The notes under the pieces were generated by a model. It was not told where the DNA came from. It worked only from the letters and a program-made list of their open reading frames with translations, and searched no databases. From positions 124,001 through 188,000 of the forward strand of contig JAMPFT010000004.1 in assembly GCA_023664305.1 (NCBI GenBank): a DNA stretch of 64,000 bases, read 5' to 3'. The position numbers and the translations under genes are program-made. The stretch comes from a bacterium (GTDB lineage: Bacteria > Bacillota > Clostridia > Lachnospirales > Lachnospiraceae). Numbering within the stretch: position 1 is the first letter of the stretch; every line of letters begins with the position of its first letter. Shown piece by piece: positions 50,719-58,762 of the stretch.

Positions 50719-53424
50719 TTGCTGGAACAATACAGTGCGGCCGAGGCCGCGGCGGAACTGAGTACGGATGAAAAAGCGGGCCTGTCCGCGGCGGAGGCCT
50801 CCCGCAGGCTCGGCCTGTACGGGAAGAACGAGATGAAGGAAGCCCGGAAAAAGACGGCGGCGGAATCCTTTTTGGAACAGCTCAACGATCCGCTGATCTA
50901 TGTGCTGCTGGCAGCGGCGGCGGTGTCTGTCTTTCTGGGAGAGATAAGCGACGCGGCGATTATCGGGGTTGTGGTGATCTTAAACGCCGCGGTGGGGGTG
51001 CTGCAGGAGGGAAAAGCCCGCAGGGCACTGGAATCCTTAAAGAAGCTGACCAGCCCCAGGGCCATGGTGATCCGGGAGGGAAGGCGCATGGAGATTGCGG
51101 CCTCCGAGCTGGTGAAGGGAGATCTGGTCTGTCTGGAGGCGGGCTGTCAGGTTCCGGCGGACATGCGTCTGGTATCCGCGGCAAATTTAAAGATCGAGGA
51201 ATCCGCCCTGACGGGGGAATCTCTCCCCATGGAGAAGGACAGCGCCTTTCAGGCGCCCAGAGGCAGGCAGATTCCGCTGGGAGACAGGCGCAATATGGCT
51301 TATATGTCTACCGTCGTCACCTATGGCAGGGGGGAGGGAATCGTCGCCGCCACGGGGATGGAGACGGAGCTTGGCAGAATCGCCTCCATGATCACGGAGG
51401 GAAAAGAGGAGCTGACGCCCCTGCAAAAGCGGCTGGGGGAGCTGGGGAAGGTATTGAGCCTTCTGTCGCTGCTTTTGTGCGCGGCGTTGTTTGCCATCGC
51501 AGTCTTTCAGCGCAGGGACATTCCGGAGATGCTGATCACGGCGATCTCGCTGGCAGTGGCGGCGGTGCCGGAGGGCCTTCCGGCGGTGGTGACAATCTGT
51601 CTCGCCTTAAGCGTCACCCGGATGGTCAGGGTAAACACTATCGTGAGAAGACTGCCCTCCGTGGAGACGCTGGGGGCGGTGAGCGTGGTCTGCTCCGATA
51701 AGACGGGCACGCTGACCCAAAATAAGATGACGGTGGAGAAGTGTTTTCTGAAGGGAAGGGTGATATCTGCGGAGGAAGCAAGGCTGGCGGACTGCCCTGA
51801 CTTTTTCTGCGGGATGGTGCTCTGCAACGACGCAAGGATCGAACAGGGCAGCAGGACGGGAGATCCCACGGAGCTTGCCCTGCTGGATCTGGGAGAACGG
51901 CTGGGACTGGGCAGGGAGGAGATACAGACTTTTTTGCCCAGAGTCGGCGAACTGCCCTTCGATTCGGATCGGAAAATGATGACGACCCTCCACAGGAAAA
52001 CCGGCGGAGCGGCGAGCGTCATGCTTCCTTCCCTGCCGGAGGGGCAGACGGCGGCGTATACCAAAGGGGCGCCCGACGAGGTGTTGAAGCGGTGTACCCA
52101 CATCCTGACGGGAAGCGGCGCGGTACGGCTGTCGGAGGGAGCGCGCAGACAGGTGCGGGACGCTGTGACAGCCATGTCCGGAGAGGCGCTGCGGACATTG
52201 GCCCTGGCCGTGCGGACGGGACTTCGAAAGCCCCGGGAGGAAGAGATGACCTTTTTGGGCCTTGTGGGTATGCGGGATCCCGCAAGGCCTGAGGCGGCCC
52301 GTGCGGTGGCGGACTTTAAGGGGGCGGGCGTGACCACGGTGATGATCACCGGGGATCATGTGGATACCGCCTTTGCTATCGGAAAGCAGCTTGGGATTGT
52401 GGAGCGCTTCGGGCAGTGTATGACGGGGGAGACACTGGCTCATCTGACGGAGGAGGAGCTTAAGGAGAGGCTGGAGGATATTAGAGTTTTCGCCCGGGTA
52501 TCCCCTGCCCAGAAGGTGCGGATCGTGGACGGCTTTCGGGCCAGAGGCGAGATCGTTGCCATGACGGGGGACGGAGTCAACGACGCGCCCTCCCTCAAGA
52601 AGGCGGATATCGGGATCGCCATGGGAAAGACGGGGACGGATGTGGCCAGACAGGCGGCGGACATGGTTCTGACGGACGATAATTTTGCCACCATCCGGCG
52701 GGCTATCGAGGAGGGCCGGGGGGTTTATGAAAATATCCGTAAATCCGTGATCTTTCTGCTGTCCTCCAATCTGGGGGAAATCATCACCATGTTTCTGGCG
52801 GTGGTCTGCGGACTGGCGGCGCCTTTAAAGTCAAGCTTTATTCTGTGGATCAACCTGATCACGGACTCGCTTCCGGCGCTGGCGCTGGGAGTGGATCAAA
52901 ACGACGGGCGCAGCCTGATGCGGCAGCCGCCCAGGCGGGCGAAGGAAAGTCTTTTTGCCAGGGGCGGCCTGGCCTGCACCTGTTTTTTCGGGGCCCTGAT
53001 CGCCGCGGTGAGCCTGACGGCTTTTCTCATGCTGCCCTGCGCCATCCTGCGGATTCGGGGAGAGAGCGTCGGAATCGCTTCCCTTGCCGCCGTTCTGGAA
53101 GAGCCGTGGCTTTTGTCCAAGGCGCAGACCTACGCCTTTACGGTGCTGGGAATGAGCCAGCTGTGGCACGCGGTGGGAATGCGGGACATGAACCGTTCCG
53201 TGTTTCGGATGAATCCTTTTGAAAATCCGCTGATGATCGCCGCCTGCGTGATCGGCTTTCTGCTGCAGTTTGCGGTGACGGAGGTTCCCTTTTTGATTCG
53301 GGCATTCGGAACCTCTCCTCTTTCCGGGGCGGAATGGCTGCGGCTGGGGATTCTCTCCGCCATGCCTCTCGCGGCTCATGAAATCATGGTTCTCGTCTCC
53401 TTCCTTTCCCGGGACAGGCGCTGA
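50719..53424 (+). CDS. Calcium-transporting P-type ATPase (P2A/SERCA-like)
   Basis: 901 residues from TTG at 50719; the in-frame ATG 21 nt earlier is inside the terminator loop and has no ribosome binding site. Cytoplasmic-side cation pump. Actuator ESALTGESLPMEKD, transmembrane PEGLPAVVTICLALSVTRMV, phosphorylation D327 in SDKTGTLTQNKMT, nucleotide-binding KGAPDEVLKRC, hinge MTGDGVNDAPSLKKADIGIA. The ten-helix C-terminal part is complete (WINLITDSLPALALGVD). The ion is inferred from the P2A motif set, not measured. A palindromic element follows 53 nt downstream. Confidence 0.94.
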   Translation: MLEQYSAAEAAAELSTDEKAGLSAAEASRRLGLYGKNEMKEARKKTAAESFLEQLNDPLIYVLLAAAAVSVFLGEISDAAIIGVVVILNAAVGVLQEGKARRALESLKKLTSPRAMVIREGRRMEIAASELVKGDLVCLEAGCQVPADMRLVSAANLKIEESALTGESLPMEKDSAFQAPRGRQIPLGDRRNMAYMSTVVTYGRGEGIVAATGMETELGRIASMITEGKEELTPLQKRLGELGKVLSLLSLLLCAALFAIAVFQRRDIPEMLITAISLAVAAVPEGLPAVVTICLALSVTRMVRVNTIVRRLPSVETLGAVSVVCSDKTGTLTQNKMTVEKCFLKGRVISAEEARLADCPDFFCGMVLCNDARIEQGSRTGDPTELALLDLGERLGLGREEIQTFLPRVGELPFDSDRKMMTTLHRKTGGAASVMLPSLPEGQTAAYTKGAPDEVLKRCTHILTGSGAVRLSEGARRQVRDAVTAMSGEALRTLALAVRTGLRKPREEEMTFLGLVGMRDPARPEAARAVADFKGAGVTTVMITGDHVDTAFAIGKQLGIVERFGQCMTGETLAHLTEEELKERLEDIRVFARVSPAQKVRIVDGFRARGEIVAMTGDGVNDAPSLKKADIGIAMGKTGTDVARQAADMVLTDDNFATIRRAIEEGRGVYENIRKSVIFLLSSNLGEIITMFLAVVCGLAAPLKSSFILWINLITDSLPALALGVDQNDGRSLMRQPPRRAKESLFARGGLACTCFFGALIAAVSLTAFLMLPCAILRIRGESVGIASLAAVLEEPWLLSKAQTYAFTVLGMSQLWHAVGMRDMNRSVFRMNPFENPLMIAACVIGFLLQFAVTEVPFLIRAFGTSPLSGAEWLRLGILSAMPLAAHEIMVLVSFLSRDRR

Positions 53425-53476
53425 GAGAAAGAACTTGTTTTTCGTACCGTTCACACCGTGCAAAAACAGCGCCCGA

Positions 53477-53597
53477 CAGGCACGGGTTCTTTCGCGGACC
53501 GCAAAGGCACATCGGCGCCGAACGGGGTTCTTTCGAGCTTAGCGTCCGCTATGTGCCGACCCGAGTGCAAACGTGTCCGCGAAAGAACCCGTGCCTG
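53477..53597 (+). repeat. Covarying palindromic element, copy C
   Basis: Outer stem CAGGCACGGGTTCTTTCG then CGGAC (53477-53499), perfectly paired with GTCCG then CGAAAGAACCCGTGCCTG (53575-53597). The middle shares AAAGGCACATCGGCGC, TTCGAGCTTAGCGTCCGC and GTGCCGACCCGAGTGCAAAC with copy B. The region 53425-53747 holds no gene apart from this element and the trpS promoter. Confidence 0.9.
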
Positions 53598-53660
53598 CAG
53601 GACGCGCTGCTTTCAGAGCCGTGAACGGAAACCGGCTGTTTGGCCCTTGGAAAAAAAGGT

Positions 53661-53688
53661 TTGCCTCATTGGGTTTCTGTGCTATACT
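53661..53688 (+). promoter_or_regulatory. trpS promoter
   Basis: TTGCCT, 16-bp spacer, TATACT, with an extended TG motif (TGCTATACT). Confidence 0.65.
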
Positions 53689-53747
53689 GGGTATGTGTTT
53701 TGAAATTTTCGGTTGGCGGTGCATTTGGGCACAGGGAGGATAGATGT

Positions 53748-54851
53748 ATGGAAAAGCAGAATGTGGATAAGATTATCTTGACGGGCGACCGTCCTACGGG
53801 AAAGCTGCATGTGGGACATTATGTGGGTTCCCTGCGCAGACGTGTGGAGCTGCAAAATTCGGGAGAGTATCGGAAAACCTATATCATGATTGCCGACGCG
53901 CAGGCGCTGACGGATAACATTGAAAATCCGGAGAAGGTGCGTCAGAATATCATCGAGGTGGCGCTGGATTATATGTCCTGCGGTCTGGATCCGGCAAAGT
54001 CTACCCTGTTTATCCAGTCTCAGGTGTCCGAGCTGTGTGAGTTGACCTTTTATTACATGGATCTGGTGACGGTATCCAGACTGCAGCGCAATCCGACGGT
54101 AAAGAGCGAGATCCAGATGCGGAATTTCGAGGCCAGCATTCCGGTGGGATTTTTCACCTATCCGATCAGTCAGGCGGCCGATATTACCGCTTTTAAGGCG
54201 ACTACGGTTCCCGTGGGAGACGACCAGCTGCCGATGATCGAGCAGACGCGGGAGATCGTGCATAAATTCAACACGGTGTATGCTCCGGTTCTGGTGGAGC
54301 CGGAGGCTCTTCTGCCGGAGAACGACGCCTGCAGGAGACTGCCCGGCACGGACGGCAAGGCGAAGATGAGCAAGTCCCTTGGCAACTGTATTTATCTGGC
54401 GGATACGGCGGATGAGGTCAGGACGAAGATTATGAGCATGTACACGGATCCGCTGCATCTGCAGATCAGCGATCCGGGCCATCTGGAAGGGAATACGGTA
54501 TTTACCTATCTGGATGCTTTCTGCAGGCAGGAGCATTTTGAGCGCTATCTGCCCGATTACGCAAATCTGGAGGAACTGAAGGCTCATTATCAGAGGGGCG
54601 GTCTCGGTGATGTGAAGGTGAAAAAGTTCCTGAACAATATCATGCAGGAGACCCTTGAGCCGGTGCGCGTCCGCAGAAAGGAACTGGAGAAGGATATTTC
54701 CGCGGTGTACGAGGTGTTGAAGGCGGGCAGCGAGACCGCGAGAGAGGCGGCGGCGCAGACGCTCTCCGAGGTGAAAAGCGCCATGCGGATTAATTATTTT
54801 GAGGACGCGGAGCTGATCCGTATGCAGAAGGAGAGGTTTGAAAACCTTTGA
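53748..54851 (+). CDS. trpS: Tryptophanyl-tRNA synthetase
   Basis: 367 residues, somewhat longer than the 330-residue standard form. Class I motifs: [18 protein letters not shown] (HIGH-type) and [15 protein letters not shown] (KMSKS). Tryptophan pocket and dimer region in [20 protein letters not shown] and [20 protein letters not shown] with AGGGAGG 8 nt upstream. No T-box or Trp leader peptide was found before it. Charges tRNA(Trp) in the cytoplasm. Confidence 0.96.
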   Translation: MEKQNVDKIILTGDRPTGKLHVGHYVGSLRRRVELQNSGEYRKTYIMIADAQALTDNIENPEKVRQNIIEVALDYMSCGLDPAKSTLFIQSQVSELCELTFYYMDLVTVSRLQRNPTVKSEIQMRNFEASIPVGFFTYPISQAADITAFKATTVPVGDDQLPMIEQTREIVHKFNTVYAPVLVEPEALLPENDACRRLPGTDGKAKMSKSLGNCIYLADTADEVRTKIMSMYTDPLHLQISDPGHLEGNTVFTYLDAFCRQEHFERYLPDYANLEELKAHYQRGGLGDVKVKKFLNNIMQETLEPVRVRRKELEKDISAVYEVLKAGSETAREAAAQTLSEVKSAMRINYFEDAELIRMQKERFENL

Positions 54852-54902
54852 ATAAGTATGAAAATCTTTGAGCGTCCGAAAGCATGTATATGAGGTATGA
54901 GG

Positions 54903-56027
54903 ATGAAGCTTGACACAGATTTTGAGGAATGGGACCCGGAAGAGGAAAAGGAAGAGAGAGAAAAAGAGGGAAGCGGGACCGTGAAGCCTCAGATAAGGGT
55001 GCTTGTCTTTCTGGGGATCACGGCTCTCGCGGTAATTCTTGCCGTGATTTTGTGGAGTGTGACCCACCGTGACCGGGGGGAGGAAAATTCTGCCGCGGAA
55101 CAGACCGGGGAGGCTGTGCCGGGGGAAGCGGGAGAAAATTTGGAGGCGTTTTCCGGGGAGACAGGGGAACCGGGCAGCGGGACAGGCTCCGGAGAAAGCG
55201 GGGAGCCGGGCAGCGGGACAGGCTCCGGAGAGACCGGGGAACCGGGCAGTGGGACAGGCTCCGGAGAAAGCGGAGAACCGGGCAGCGGGACAGGCTCCGG
55301 AGAAAGCGGAGAATCGGGCAGCGGGACAGGCTCCGGAGAAAGCGGGGAGCCGGGTAGCGGGACAGGCTCCGGAGAAAGCGGGGAGCCGGGTAGCGGGACA
55401 GGCTCCGGAGAAAGCGGGGAGCCGGGTAACGGACCGGGATCCGAAGAAAACGGCGGAACGGAACCGGGTGAGGCTTCCGGGCCGACGCAGGAAGAGAAGT
55501 CGGAAAACGGTATCATGTCCTTTGCGGAATGTCAGGATACGGTGACGCCCAAAGAGTTGATTAATCTTCGCTCCGCCCCGAGTACGGCGCAGGCGGATAA
55601 TATTGTGACTCAGGCGGTGAACGGGGAAATTTTGGCCAGAACCGGAATCAACGACGATACCGGCTGGTCCAGGCTTGAATACAACGGCCAGACGCTGTAC
55701 GCGGTCAGCAGATATCTGACCGAGGACCTGACTTACCAGCCGCCCGTTTCCGCGCCGGACGCCAACAGAGTCAGCACAAAGGACGGCAGGACCATTGTTT
55801 TTACGGACTGCGACGACAGGGTTTCTCCTAAAATACATGTGAATCTGCGCCTGGAGCCCAGCACCTCGGAGGGCAACGCTACGGTACACTGTACTCTTGA
55901 CTACGGCGAGGTCGTACACCGCACGGGTATCAGCGAGGAGTCCGGCTGGTCCAGAGTCGAGTATGACGGTAATGTGCTTTATGTGGTTTCAAGCTATGTG
56001 TATGTAGTGGAAGAGTCGGCGGAGTAG
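54903..56027 (+). CDS. Membrane-anchored double SH3b-domain protein with a Gly/Ser/Glu repeat linker
   Basis: 374 residues from the ATG 7 nt after GAGG; an ATG 6 nt earlier lies too close. A cytoplasmic acidic N-terminus is followed by one membrane helix (VLVFLGITALAVILAVILW). Residues ~85-180 are eight 12-residue repeats, consensus GESGEPGSGTGS, encoded by 36-bp units at 55155-55442. Two SH3b-type domains follow (TPKELINLRSAPSTAQADNI, SRLEYNGQTLYAVSRYL; and SPKIHVNLRLEPSTSEGNAT, SRVEYDGNVLYVVSSYV). Expected to face the cell wall, with the repeats as a flexible spacer. Repeat number probably varies between strains. Confidence 0.88.
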   Translation: MKLDTDFEEWDPEEEKEEREKEGSGTVKPQIRVLVFLGITALAVILAVILWSVTHRDRGEENSAAEQTGEAVPGEAGENLEAFSGETGEPGSGTGSGESGEPGSGTGSGETGEPGSGTGSGESGEPGSGTGSGESGESGSGTGSGESGEPGSGTGSGESGEPGSGTGSGESGEPGNGPGSEENGGTEPGEASGPTQEEKSENGIMSFAECQDTVTPKELINLRSAPSTAQADNIVTQAVNGEILARTGINDDTGWSRLEYNGQTLYAVSRYLTEDLTYQPPVSAPDANRVSTKDGRTIVFTDCDDRVSPKIHVNLRLEPSTSEGNATVHCTLDYGEVVHRTGISEESGWSRVEYDGNVLYVVSSYVYVVEESAE

Positions 56028-56050
56028 TTTTTGGAAGCCGGGATGAATAA

Positions 56051-56105
56051 AAATTCCTTCGGAGAGAAATACTGGATGAAAAAATCCAGGAATCCGGAGG
56101 AATTT
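56051..56105 (+). promoter_or_regulatory. Hairpin covering the spoVAD ribosome binding site
   Basis: Outer stem AAATTCCTTCGGA (56051-56063) with TCCGGAGGAATTT (56093-56105), 12 Watson-Crick pairs and one T-G pair. The inner stem is CTGGAT-gaaaaa-ATCCAG (56072-56089). The right outer arm contains the GGAGG of spoVAD, so the folded RNA would hide the ribosome binding site. Confidence 0.75.
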
Positions 56106-56109
56106 ATTT

Positions 56110-57183
56110 ATGAGTGAAAATCAGATGCTGGGCAGAGCCAGCGTAAGGCCGAAGCAGCCGGTCTATATCTTAAACAGCGCAAGCGCGGTGGGTACTAAGG
56201 AGGGACAGGGGCCCCTGGGGCTTTTGTTTGATACGGTGGGAGAGGACGATATGTTTGGGTGCGAGACCTGGGAGGAGGCGGAGAGCAGCCTGCAGAAGGA
56301 CGCGGTCTATCTGGCGTTGACCAAGTCGGGTTTGAAGCCGGAGGATATATCCTTTCTTTTCGCGGGTGACCTGCTCGGTCAATCAATAGCGACGTCGTTT
56401 GGCATCTCAGCCTATCAGATCCCGCTGTTCGGGGTGTACGGCGCCTGTTCCACCTGTGGGGAAGCTCTGACGCTGGGAGCCATGAGCATTGCCGGAGGTT
56501 TTGCGGACAGGGTAGTCTGTGTTACCTCCAGTCATTTTGCAAGCGCGGAAAAGGAGTTTCGTTTTCCGCTGGAGTACGGCAACCAGCGGCCCCTGTCGGC
56601 CAGCTGGACGGTGACGGGAAGCGGCGCCTTTGTGTTGGGAAACGAGTCGGCCCTTGCAAGCTATCGGGGAAGCGACGCAAGCGTCACTTCCGGCGTCCGG
56701 CGCGCGCGGGCCGGAATTACCGGCATGACCGTGGGAAAGATCGTAGATTACGGCCTGAAGGATTCTATGAATATGGGAGCCTGCATGGCTCCGGCCGCGG
56801 CGTCCACGCTAAAACAGCACTTTATTGACTTTGGCAGTCAGCCGGAGGATTACGACAAAATCATCACCGGCGATCTGGGAAAGGTGGGTCAGAGGGTTCT
56901 CATCGATCTGCTTCGGGAAAAGGGATACGATATCTCCTTTCAGCACATGGATTGCGGCATCGAGATCTATGACGGGCAGTCTCAGGACACCCATGCCGGA
57001 GGCAGCGGCTGCGGCTGCAGCGCAGTCACGCTGTCGGCCTATATTCTGAAGCAGCTGGAGGAGAGGAACTGGAAGAAGGTATTGTTCATGCCCACCGGCG
57101 CGCTGTTAAGCAAGACAAGCTTCAACGAGGGAAAGAGCGTTCCGGGAATTGCCCATGCCCTTGTGCTTGAGACGGCAGAGTGA
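56110..57183 (+). CDS. spoVAD: Stage V sporulation protein AD
   Basis: 357-residue soluble component of the SpoVA complex that binds dipicolinic acid; thiolase/KAS-like fold. Signatures: PVYILNSASAVGTKEGQGPL, GEDDMFGCETWEEAES, LFAGDLLGQSIATSFG, then CSTCGEAL and HMDCGIEIYDGQSQD. GGAGG lies 9 nt before the ATG. It is isolated from spoVAC, 30 kb away, and from spoVAB/AA, 35 kb away. No spoVAE follows; the next gene is a glycosidase. Confidence 0.94.
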   Translation: MSENQMLGRASVRPKQPVYILNSASAVGTKEGQGPLGLLFDTVGEDDMFGCETWEEAESSLQKDAVYLALTKSGLKPEDISFLFAGDLLGQSIATSFGISAYQIPLFGVYGACSTCGEALTLGAMSIAGGFADRVVCVTSSHFASAEKEFRFPLEYGNQRPLSASWTVTGSGAFVLGNESALASYRGSDASVTSGVRRARAGITGMTVGKIVDYGLKDSMNMGACMAPAAASTLKQHFIDFGSQPEDYDKIITGDLGKVGQRVLIDLLREKGYDISFQHMDCGIEIYDGQSQDTHAGGSGCGCSAVTLSAYILKQLEERNWKKVLFMPTGALLSKTSFNEGKSVPGIAHALVLETAE

Positions 57184-57273
57184 GGTGAACAGGCGTCTCT
57201 TTGCCTCTGCGGATATGCTGCCGCGGCAGCGGCCACATAAGCAAAATGTGAGAAAAAAAGAGCAGATTTGGGC

Positions 57274-57302
57274 AAGACATTCCGGTTTTTAAGATGTATA
57301 AT
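57274..57302 (+). promoter_or_regulatory. Candidate promoter of the GH8 gene
   Basis: AAGACA, 17-bp spacer, TATAAT. Confidence 0.5.
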
Positions 57303-57380
57303 AACCGTATTCGGGACATGGAACAAAGGTTCGTGTCCGTGCGGATTTTGCCGTAATCGGGCGGCAGGCTGAGGAAGGAT

Positions 57381-58559
57381 ATGGTTATCAGGATGAACGG
57401 GACAGAGACGAAACAGTACAGGAATCTTTTTCTGCGGTCCGGGAAAACGCAGCAGGAGATCGACGGACGGCTGGAGAAAATCTGGCAGACCTTTTTCTAC
57501 GGCTCCGAGGAGGAGCGGATTTATCATCCCGCCGGGGAAGATATGGGATATCTGGTAGACACGGGGAACCTTGACGTCAGGACGGAAGGAATGTCCTACG
57601 GCATGATGATCTGCGTCCAGATGGATAAAAAGGAAGAATTTGACAGGATATGGAAATGGGCCTGCACCTATATGTGGATGTCCGAGGGAGAGAACGAGGG
57701 ATATTTTGCCTGGTCCTGCGGGTTGGACGGCAGGAAAAACGCGACGGGACCTGCCCCGGACGGTGAGGAGTTTTTTGCGATGGCGCTGTTTTTCGCCTCC
57801 CACAGGTGGGGAGACGGCGAGGGGATCTTCTGTTATTCCGAGCAGGCCCGGAAAATTCTGCGGGCCTGCCTGCACAAAGGGGAAAACGGCAGACCGGGCC
57901 ATGCCATGTGGAATCGGGAGAATCATCAGATCCTCTTTGTGCCCGGAAGCAGTTTTACGGATCCCTCCTATCATCTGCCCCATTTTTACCGGCTTTTTGC
58001 GCTTTGGGCGGATGAGGAGGACAGACCGTTTTGGGAGGAGGCAGCTACGGCCAGCAGGCATTATTTGAAGGCGGCCTGCCATCCGGACACGGGAATGAGC
58101 GCGGAATATGCGGAATTTGACGGCTCTCCCATGAGGCGCAGACTGCCCTGGGGCAATGACCGGCACGATTGGTTCTATTCGGACGCCTACAGGACGGCGG
58201 CGAATATCGGCCTGGATTACGAGTGGTTCGGTGTGGACGAGGGACAGGCGCAGGCTCCTGAGAAGCTGCAGCGCTTTCTGGGCGAGGTGCGCCGGGAGGA
58301 TCCCTGGAAGACCTATGAGATAAACGGAGCCTGCCTGGAACAGGATGCCCTCCATCCGGTGGGAATGCTGGCGGCAACGGCGCAGGGGTCTCTTGCCGTT
58401 CTGGGAAGAAGCGACAGGGAGGAGACCATACGCATGGCCTGGAGCTGGGTGGAACGGCTTTGGCAGGAGCCGCTCAGACAGGGTGTGAGAAGATATTACG
58501 ACAACTGCCTGTACTTTTTTGCTTTCCTGGCGTTGAGCGGGAAATACCGCATCTGGTAA
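57381..58559 (+). CDS. GH8 reducing-end xylose-releasing exo-oligoxylanase-like enzyme
   Basis: 392 residues, cytoplasmic. The segment DTGNLDVRTEGMSYGMMICV, then QMDKKEEFDRIW, is close to Bacillus halodurans Rex. The candidate acid is E69 (RTEGMSYG) and the base D268 (FYSDAYRTA). Two conserved Trp-rich stretches (GYFAWSCGLDGRKNATGPAP and PWGNDRHDWFYSD) fit the alpha/alpha barrel. Would trim xylo-oligosaccharides from the reducing end. GAGGAAGG lies a few nt before the ATG; an in-frame ATG 12 nt later is an alternative. The GPH transporter and GH3 enzyme in the window suggest plant-glycan use. Confidence 0.9.
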   Translation: MVIRMNGTETKQYRNLFLRSGKTQQEIDGRLEKIWQTFFYGSEEERIYHPAGEDMGYLVDTGNLDVRTEGMSYGMMICVQMDKKEEFDRIWKWACTYMWMSEGENEGYFAWSCGLDGRKNATGPAPDGEEFFAMALFFASHRWGDGEGIFCYSEQARKILRACLHKGENGRPGHAMWNRENHQILFVPGSSFTDPSYHLPHFYRLFALWADEEDRPFWEEAATASRHYLKAACHPDTGMSAEYAEFDGSPMRRRLPWGNDRHDWFYSDAYRTAANIGLDYEWFGVDEGQAQAPEKLQRFLGEVRREDPWKTYEINGACLEQDALHPVGMLAATAQGSLAVLGRSDREETIRMAWSWVERLWQEPLRQGVRRYYDNCLYFFAFLALSGKYRIW

Positions 58560-58632
58560 GGAAGTATTCCACTGTTTTGTCACAGCTGGCAGGCGGAGCA
58601 ATCGCATTTTTGCTCCGTCTTTTTCTTTGCAT

Positions 58633-58697
58633 AAAATTATTGACAAACAATAATTTTCGGTGTATTCTGAGGAAGGAATTATTGAAAAACAATAATT
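58633..58697. promoter_or_regulatory. Promoter flanked by two identical-core operators before the DUF2975-like gene
   Basis: Palindrome 1 is AAAATTATTG-acaaa-CAATAATTTT (58633-58657). Palindrome 2 is AATTATTG-aaaaa-CAATAATT (58677-58697). Their centres are 42 bp apart, about four helical turns. A TTGACA -35 (58640-58645) lies within palindrome 1 and TATTCT (58663-58668) is 17 bp downstream. Palindrome 2 sits just after the predicted start point. Two bound dimers could meet on the same DNA face. Confidence 0.75.
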
Positions 58698-58762
58698 TTG
58701 AAATTGATGCCAAAGAGGGGTGTTTACACACCCTCTTACGGTGCGCGCAAGGAGGTATAAGA

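Noticed and set aside
53682-55919. Minus-strand 745-codon frame across trpS and the SH3b gene
   Set aside because: Spans two well-supported plus-strand genes; its repeats mirror the 36-bp coding repeat. No domain recognised.
57039-58646. Minus-strand 535-codon frame opposite spoVAD and the GH8 gene
   Set aside because: Both plus-strand genes are clear; no domain on the minus strand.
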